Shown piece after piece: positions 13,175 to 15,879 of a stretch of DNA of 15,879 bases; within the stretch, counting starts at the first letter, position 1; each line of letters starts with the position of its first letter. The DNA is from Palsa-504 sp003136255. GTDB taxonomy: Bacteria; Actinomycetota; Actinomycetes; Streptosporangiales; Streptosporangiaceae. The position numbers and the translations under genes were made by a program. Location: contig PLDT01000320.1 in assembly GCA_003136255.1 (NCBI GenBank), positions 1 to 15,879 on the forward strand, written 5' to 3'. The notes below the pieces were generated by a model, which searched no databases, was not told the origin of the DNA, and saw only the letters and a program-made list of their open reading frames with translations.

Positions 13175-14653
13175 TCAGCAGCGCAGCCGCGGCGCCAGCC
13201 CGTCGCGGCCGGGCTCCCGGTCGCGGTAGGTCCGCTCGGCGAAGTCCAGGAAGTGCTCGACGTCGCCGATGCTCGACACCAGCCCGAGCGAGACCCGGAC
13301 CGCGCCGCCGCTCGGCAGGCCGGTCAGTTCCAGGTAGTCATCTACCGTCCGCAGGTCGCGCCGGCCAAACTCGCGCCAGCCCTGCCGCACGACCCGCCGG
13401 GTCAGCCCGAACGCCCGCTCCGAGGCCCCCGGGTTACAGAAACAGCCGGCCCGCAGCGAGATGCCGGCCGCGCTCGCGTCCCGCACGACCGCGCGTTCGT
13501 CCACCACCGCACCCTGGGGGTCGAGGAAATTGAACGCCACGGTCCCGCCGCGGGCCTCGCCGTCGGCTGGCCCGTACAGCCGCACCATGGGAGCCCCGTT
13601 GCCGTGCTTGAGGCCGGCCAGGCAGCCGAGCAGCCAGCTGGTGAGATAGCCGACCCGGCGGTGAATGAGGTCGATCCCGATGTCACCGATCCAGGCCAGG
13701 CCGGCGGCGACATCGGGGATGCCGAGGAAATTGACCGTGCCGTCCTCGAACGCGGTCTCGTCGTCGGCGAGCCGGTGCCAGCCGCCCAGCACGCTCGCGC
13801 CCCAGACCGTGCCCCCGGAGAACCACGGGCGCCGCAGCCGGGCCAGCGCCTCCCGGCGGGCCAGCAGGCAGCCGATCCCGGTCGGGTAGCCGAACATCTT
13901 GTACCAGCTCACGGTCACGAACTCGGGCTTGACCACGGCCAGGTCGAGCCGGTTCGTCGCGGCGAAGGCCGCCGCGTCGAGCAGCACGTCATAGCCGGCC
14001 GCCTGGGCCAGGTCCACCCAGGCCAGCGGGTGCTGGACGCCGCTGAAGTTGCTCTGCGCCGGGTAGCCGAACAAGCCCCGCCGGCCGCTGCCGCCGCTGC
14101 CGCCACTGCCGCCGCTGCGGCCACTGCGGCCGGGGCGTTCGGCGCGCCCGAGCGCCGCGACGACCTCGGCCTCGGCGATCCGCAGATCCGCCGCCGGCAT
14201 GCCCACGTAGCTGACCTGCGCACCGCCGGCGCGGGCGAACTCCCTGATGCCGATCATCGCGTTGTGGTTATCGGCGGTCAGCACCAGGCGGGACCGGCGC
14301 CGGAACGGATACGCCTCGCCGACCAGGCGGCACGCGCCCGTGGCGTTCGGGGTGAAGATGACCGCGTACTCCTGCTCGGTGGCGTTGAAGTAACGGAGCA
14401 CGGCCTGCCGGGCCTGGTCGATCAGCCGGGTGGACGCGGCCGAGGCCGGGCTCTCCGAGTGCGGGTTGCCGAAGTACCCGCCGCGCACCCGCGCCATGTG
14501 TGTGCGCAGCTGGGCGTCGGAGGCCAGCCCGGCACCGGTGTAATCCAGGTAGACATGGCCGCCGGAGTCGAGGTAGGAGTACTCGGCCGCGCGCAGCTCG
14601 TCCAGCCGGGCCGTGGCGGCGTAGTCCGGGTAGGCGGCGAGGAAATCGGACAT
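13175..14653 (-). CDS. PLP-dependent class V aminotransferase-fold enzyme, MoCo-sulfurase-like (NifS-like domain only)
   Basis: A 492-residue cytosolic PLP enzyme. Its motif order follows the N-terminal domain of eukaryotic molybdenum cofactor sulfurase (MOCOS/ABA3), which takes sulfur from cysteine. The motifs are YLDYTGAGL at 35-43, GNPHSESPAS at 62-71, VIFTPNATGACRLVGEAYPF at 98-117, DNHNAMIGIREFA at 128-140, GYPAQSNFSG at 196-205, VLLDAAAFAATNRLDL at 223-238, WYKMFGYPTGIG at 250-261 with PLP lysine K252, FEDGTVNFLGI at 302-312, and RAGCFCNPGA at 401-410. The last matches the catalytic CFC of MOCOS. No MOSC domain follows and no molybdoenzyme gene is nearby. A Gly/Ser linker at about 175-193 comes from simple repeats. 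The start is the ATG at 14653 with AAGGGGG 5 bases upstream; the frame extends 8 codons further. A cysteine-desulfurase-like or other lyase role is the alternative. Confidence 0.82.
   Translation of the reverse strand: MSDFLAAYPDYAATARLDELRAAEYSYLDSGGHVYLDYTGAGLASDAQLRTHMARVRGGYFGNPHSESPASAASTRLIDQARQAVLRYFNATEQEYAVIFTPNATGACRLVGEAYPFRRRSRLVLTADNHNAMIGIREFARAGGAQVSYVGMPAADLRIAEAEVVAALGRAERPGRSGRSGGSGGSGGSGRRGLFGYPAQSNFSGVQHPLAWVDLAQAAGYDVLLDAAAFAATNRLDLAVVKPEFVTVSWYKMFGYPTGIGCLLARREALARLRRPWFSGGTVWGASVLGGWHRLADDETAFEDGTVNFLGIPDVAAGLAWIGDIGIDLIHRRVGYLTSWLLGCLAGLKHGNGAPMVRLYGPADGEARGGTVAFNFLDPQGAVVDERAVVRDASAAGISLRAGCFCNPGASERAFGLTRRVVRQGWREFGRRDLRTVDDYLELTGLPSGGAVRVSLGLVSSIGDVEHFLDFAERTYRDREPGRDGLAPRLRC
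14075..14131 (-). repeat. Simple repeats coding a Gly/Ser linker
   Basis: Repeated 9-base CCGCTGCCG-like units encode the RSG and GGS repeats at residues 175-193 of the MoCo-sulfurase-like protein, between its conserved VSYVGMPA and LFGYPAQSNFSG motifs. Such runs commonly change length between strains. Confidence 0.75.
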
Positions 14654-14724
14654 GGGGCCCCCTTGCGAACCGAACACCTGGGGATCCCGCCGATGCCGTA
14701 GCCCGGTTGATCCCCCCTGGGCAA

Positions 14725-14758
14725 TGACTGTACGTCACCGTCATTAACTCTGCGTTAA
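14725..14758. promoter_or_regulatory. Two operator-like dyads in the divergent PLP-enzyme/ychF promoter region
   Basis: TGAC-TGTAC-GTCA lies at 14725-14737 and TTAAC-TCTGC-GTTAA at 14744-14758. Both are inverted repeats with 5-base spacers and stand out as AT-rich in GC-rich sequence. On the minus strand TACAGT (14728-14733) also resembles a -10 element for the PLP-enzyme gene. They are probably regulator sites for one or both divergent genes. Confidence 0.42.
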
Positions 14759-14817
14759 GCCTGAGCTGCTCCGAAGCTGCCCGTGACGAGCCTGCCGGTC
14801 CGGGCTCGCGGGGCCAC

Positions 14818-14823
14818 TAAACT
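14818..14823 (+). promoter_or_regulatory. -10 element of a probable leaderless ychF mRNA
   Basis: TAAACT matches TAnnnT and ends six bases before the GTG start at 14830. No Shine-Dalgarno sequence precedes the start. The spacing is identical to that at ispH. No convincing -35 hexamer is present. Confidence 0.5.
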
Positions 14824-14829
14824 CACGGG

Positions 14830-15879
14830 GTGAGCTTGTCTATCGGCATCGTCGGCCTGCCCAACGTCGGAAAGTCCACCCTGTTCAACGCGCTGACCCG
14901 GGCGGGCGCGCTGGCGTCCAACTACCCGTTCGCCACCATCGAGCCGAACGTCGGCGTGGTCGGCGTCCCCGACCCCCGGCTGGCCGAGCTGGCCAAGCTG
15001 TACGATTCGGCGCGGATCGTGCCCGCCACGGTGCGCTTCACCGACATCGCCGGCCTGGTCCGCGGCGCCTCGCAGGGCCAGGGCCTGGGCAACCAGTTCC
15101 TGGCCCACATCCGGGAGACCGACGCGATCTGCCAGGTGGTCCGCGTGTTCGCCGACCCGGACGTGACCCACGTGGACGGNNCGCGACATCGAGACGGTCG
15201 TCACCGAGCTGATCCTGGCCGACCTGCAGACGCTGGACAAAGCCCTGCCGCGGCTGGTCAAGGAGACCAAGTTCGCCAAGGATCCCTCGCGCGCCCAGAC
15301 CGCCGAGGCCGCGACCAGGGCCCAGCAGCTCCTGGACCAGGGCACCACCTTGTGGGCCGGCGCCGCAGCNNTGCGCGAGCTGCAGCTGCTGACGGCCAAG
15401 CCGTTCCTGTACGTGTTCAACATGGACACCTCCGAGCTGGCCGACGAGGACTTGCGCAAGCGCTTGTCCTCCTTGGTCGCTCCGGCCGAGGCGATCTTCC
15501 TGGACGCCAAGACCGAGGCCGACCTAGCCGAGCTCCCCGAGGACGAGGCCGCGGAACTGCTCGCCGAGGCCGGCCTGGGCGAGCCGGGGCTGGCCCAGCT
15601 GGCCCGGGCCGGGTTCCGCGCCCTCGGCCTGCAGACCTTCCTCACCGCAGGCCCCAAGGAGACCCGCGCCTGGGAGATCAAGGCCGGCGCGACCGCCCCG
15701 GAGGCGGCCGGCGTCATCCATACCGACTTCCAGCGCGGCTTCATCAAGGCCGAGGTCGTCTCCTACAACGACCTGATGGCCGCGGGCTCCCTCCCCGCCG
15801 CCCGCGCCGCCGGCAAAGCCCGCATCGAAGGCAAGGACTACATCATGCGAGACGGCGACGTAGTCGAGTTCCGCTTCAA
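14830..15879 (+). CDS. ychF: Redox-regulated ATPase YchF (OLA1 family), 3' end cut by window and two N gaps
   Basis: A ribosome-associated P-loop ATPase of the Obg/YchF group. The G1 motif GLPNVGKS is at residues 9-16, FATIEPNVGVV at 34-44, and G3 DIAGLVRGAS at 72-81, followed by GQGLGNQFLAHIRETDAICQ, the usual coiled-coil region and the C-terminal TGS domain (AWEIKAGATAPEAAG, IHTDFQRGFIKAEV, DYIMRDGDVVEFRF). The window stops one or two codons before the expected end. Start is GTG at 14830. At 15180-15181 two Ns break the frame: the protein reads THVDG before it and RDIETVV after it. Homologues have about four or five more residues (DGRVDPxRDIE), so about 13-16 bases are missing. Two Ns at 15370-15371 keep the frame. 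The G4-equivalent reads NMDT rather than NxxE. Divergent from the PLP-enzyme gene. Confidence 0.95.
   Translation, partial: MSLSIGIVGLPNVGKSTLFNALTRAGALASNYPFATIEPNVGVVGVPDPRLAELAKLYDSARIVPATVRFTDIAGLVRGASQGQGLGNQFLAHIRETDAICQVVRVFADPDVTHVDXXRHRDGRHRADPGRPADAGQSPAAAGQGDQVRQGSLARPDRRGRDQGPAAPGPGHHLVGRRRSXARAAAADGQAVPVRVQHGHLRAGRRGLAQALVLLGRSGRGDLPGRQDRGRPSRAPRGRGRGTARRGRPGRAGAGPAGPGRVPRPRPADLPHRRPQGDPRLGDQGRRDRPGGGRRHPYRLPARLHQGRGRLLQRPDGRGLPPRRPRRRQSPHRRQGLHHARRRRSRVPLQ
15180..15181. other. Two-base N gap breaking the ychF frame
   Basis: The frame before ends in GG of a glycine codon and the frame after resumes with CGC (Arg of RDIE). The true length must be 1 modulo 3, and homology suggests about 13-16 bases are absent. 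The neighbouring GTGGAC could easily recur inside the missing part and confuse assembly. Confidence 0.8.
15370..15371. other. Two-base N gap in ychF, frame kept
   Basis: Reading through gives GCN (Ala) and NTG (Leu, Val or Met) before RELQLLTAKPF, which fits the AALREL seen in relatives. Here the two Ns may be real unknown bases. Confidence 0.6.

Noticed and set aside
11933..14701. A 922-codon open plus-strand frame across rmuC and the PLP-enzyme gene
   Set aside because: It is antisense to two well-conserved genes, and its Arg/Ser- and Gly/Arg-rich translation resembles no protein family. Long antisense frames are expected at this GC content.
15174..15190. Programmed frameshift in ychF
   Set aside because: The frame change coincides exactly with Ns and with a stretch that homologues show to be missing, so an assembly gap explains it.
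14755..15747. A 330-codon minus-strand frame opposite ychF
   Set aside because: It runs through both N gaps, has Ser/Arg-rich sequence without motifs, and ychF is unmistakable on the other strand.
1..15879. tRNA, rRNA, riboswitch or phage/defence genes
   Set aside because: I looked for cloverleaf-like GTTCGA arms, conserved rRNA blocks, and integrase, nuclease or toxin motifs on both strands and found none that held up.

Overview
The window is a very GC-rich stretch of chromosome with strong G/C bias at third codon positions and frequent GTG starts. Its gene content points to an actinobacterium (Actinomycetota). The order xseB - xseA - lipid-droplet-associated-type protein - ispH - DUF6542 - ychF matches, from memory, the Mycobacterium tuberculosis order Rv1107c to Rv1112, and a fumarase and glpX lie nearby there too (Rv1098c, Rv1099c). 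A Streptosporangiales or Streptomyces-like relative is possible, but the sequence alone does not fix the genus. Four runs of N (6765-6766, 8757-8793, 15180-15181, 15370-15371) show that this is a draft assembly. At least three of them damage genes on paper only.

Layout. 1-736 (-): N-terminal half of an iron-sulfur class I fumarase. 737-1429: long intergenic region with several short direct repeats and a possible decayed reading frame. 1430-2956 (+): 12-TM major facilitator transporter. 3175-4575 (-): glutamine-synthetase-family ligase, convergent with the transporter. 4638-5225 (+): DUF1707/LiaF-like small protein. 5245-6261 (-): class II fructose-1,6-bisphosphatase GlpX. 6555-6737 (+): what looks like the C-terminal remnant of a DUF4245 gene. 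6717-7875 (-): YihY/BrkB membrane protein. 7946-10057 (-): xseB, xseA and an Ala-rich lipid-droplet-associated-type protein, tightly packed. 10250-11218 (+): ispH. 11186-12999 (-): DUF6542 membrane protein and rmuC, translationally coupled. 13175-14653 (-): PLP enzyme resembling the NifS-like half of molybdenum cofactor sulfurase. 14830 to the end (+): ychF, lacking only the last codon or two.

How the genes fit together. Most are conserved housekeeping genes: TCA cycle (fumarase), gluconeogenesis (GlpX), DNA metabolism (exonuclease VII, RmuC), isoprenoid precursor synthesis (IspH) and a ribosome-associated ATPase (YchF). The accessory parts are the transporter, the non-canonical glutamine-synthetase homologue and the MoCo-sulfurase-like enzyme. 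IspH, YchF and possibly the GS-like gene look leaderless, with a -10-like hexamer six bases before the start codon and no Shine-Dalgarno sequence.

I see no phage, transposon, CRISPR array, tRNA or rRNA, and no clear new multi-gene system. The points most worth a second look are the orphan MoCo-sulfurase-like enzyme with its CFC motif, the Glu-to-Thr change in the YchF G4 motif, the Lys-for-Arg change in the GS-like ligase, the eroded DUF4245 gene, and several unexplained operator-like repeats.
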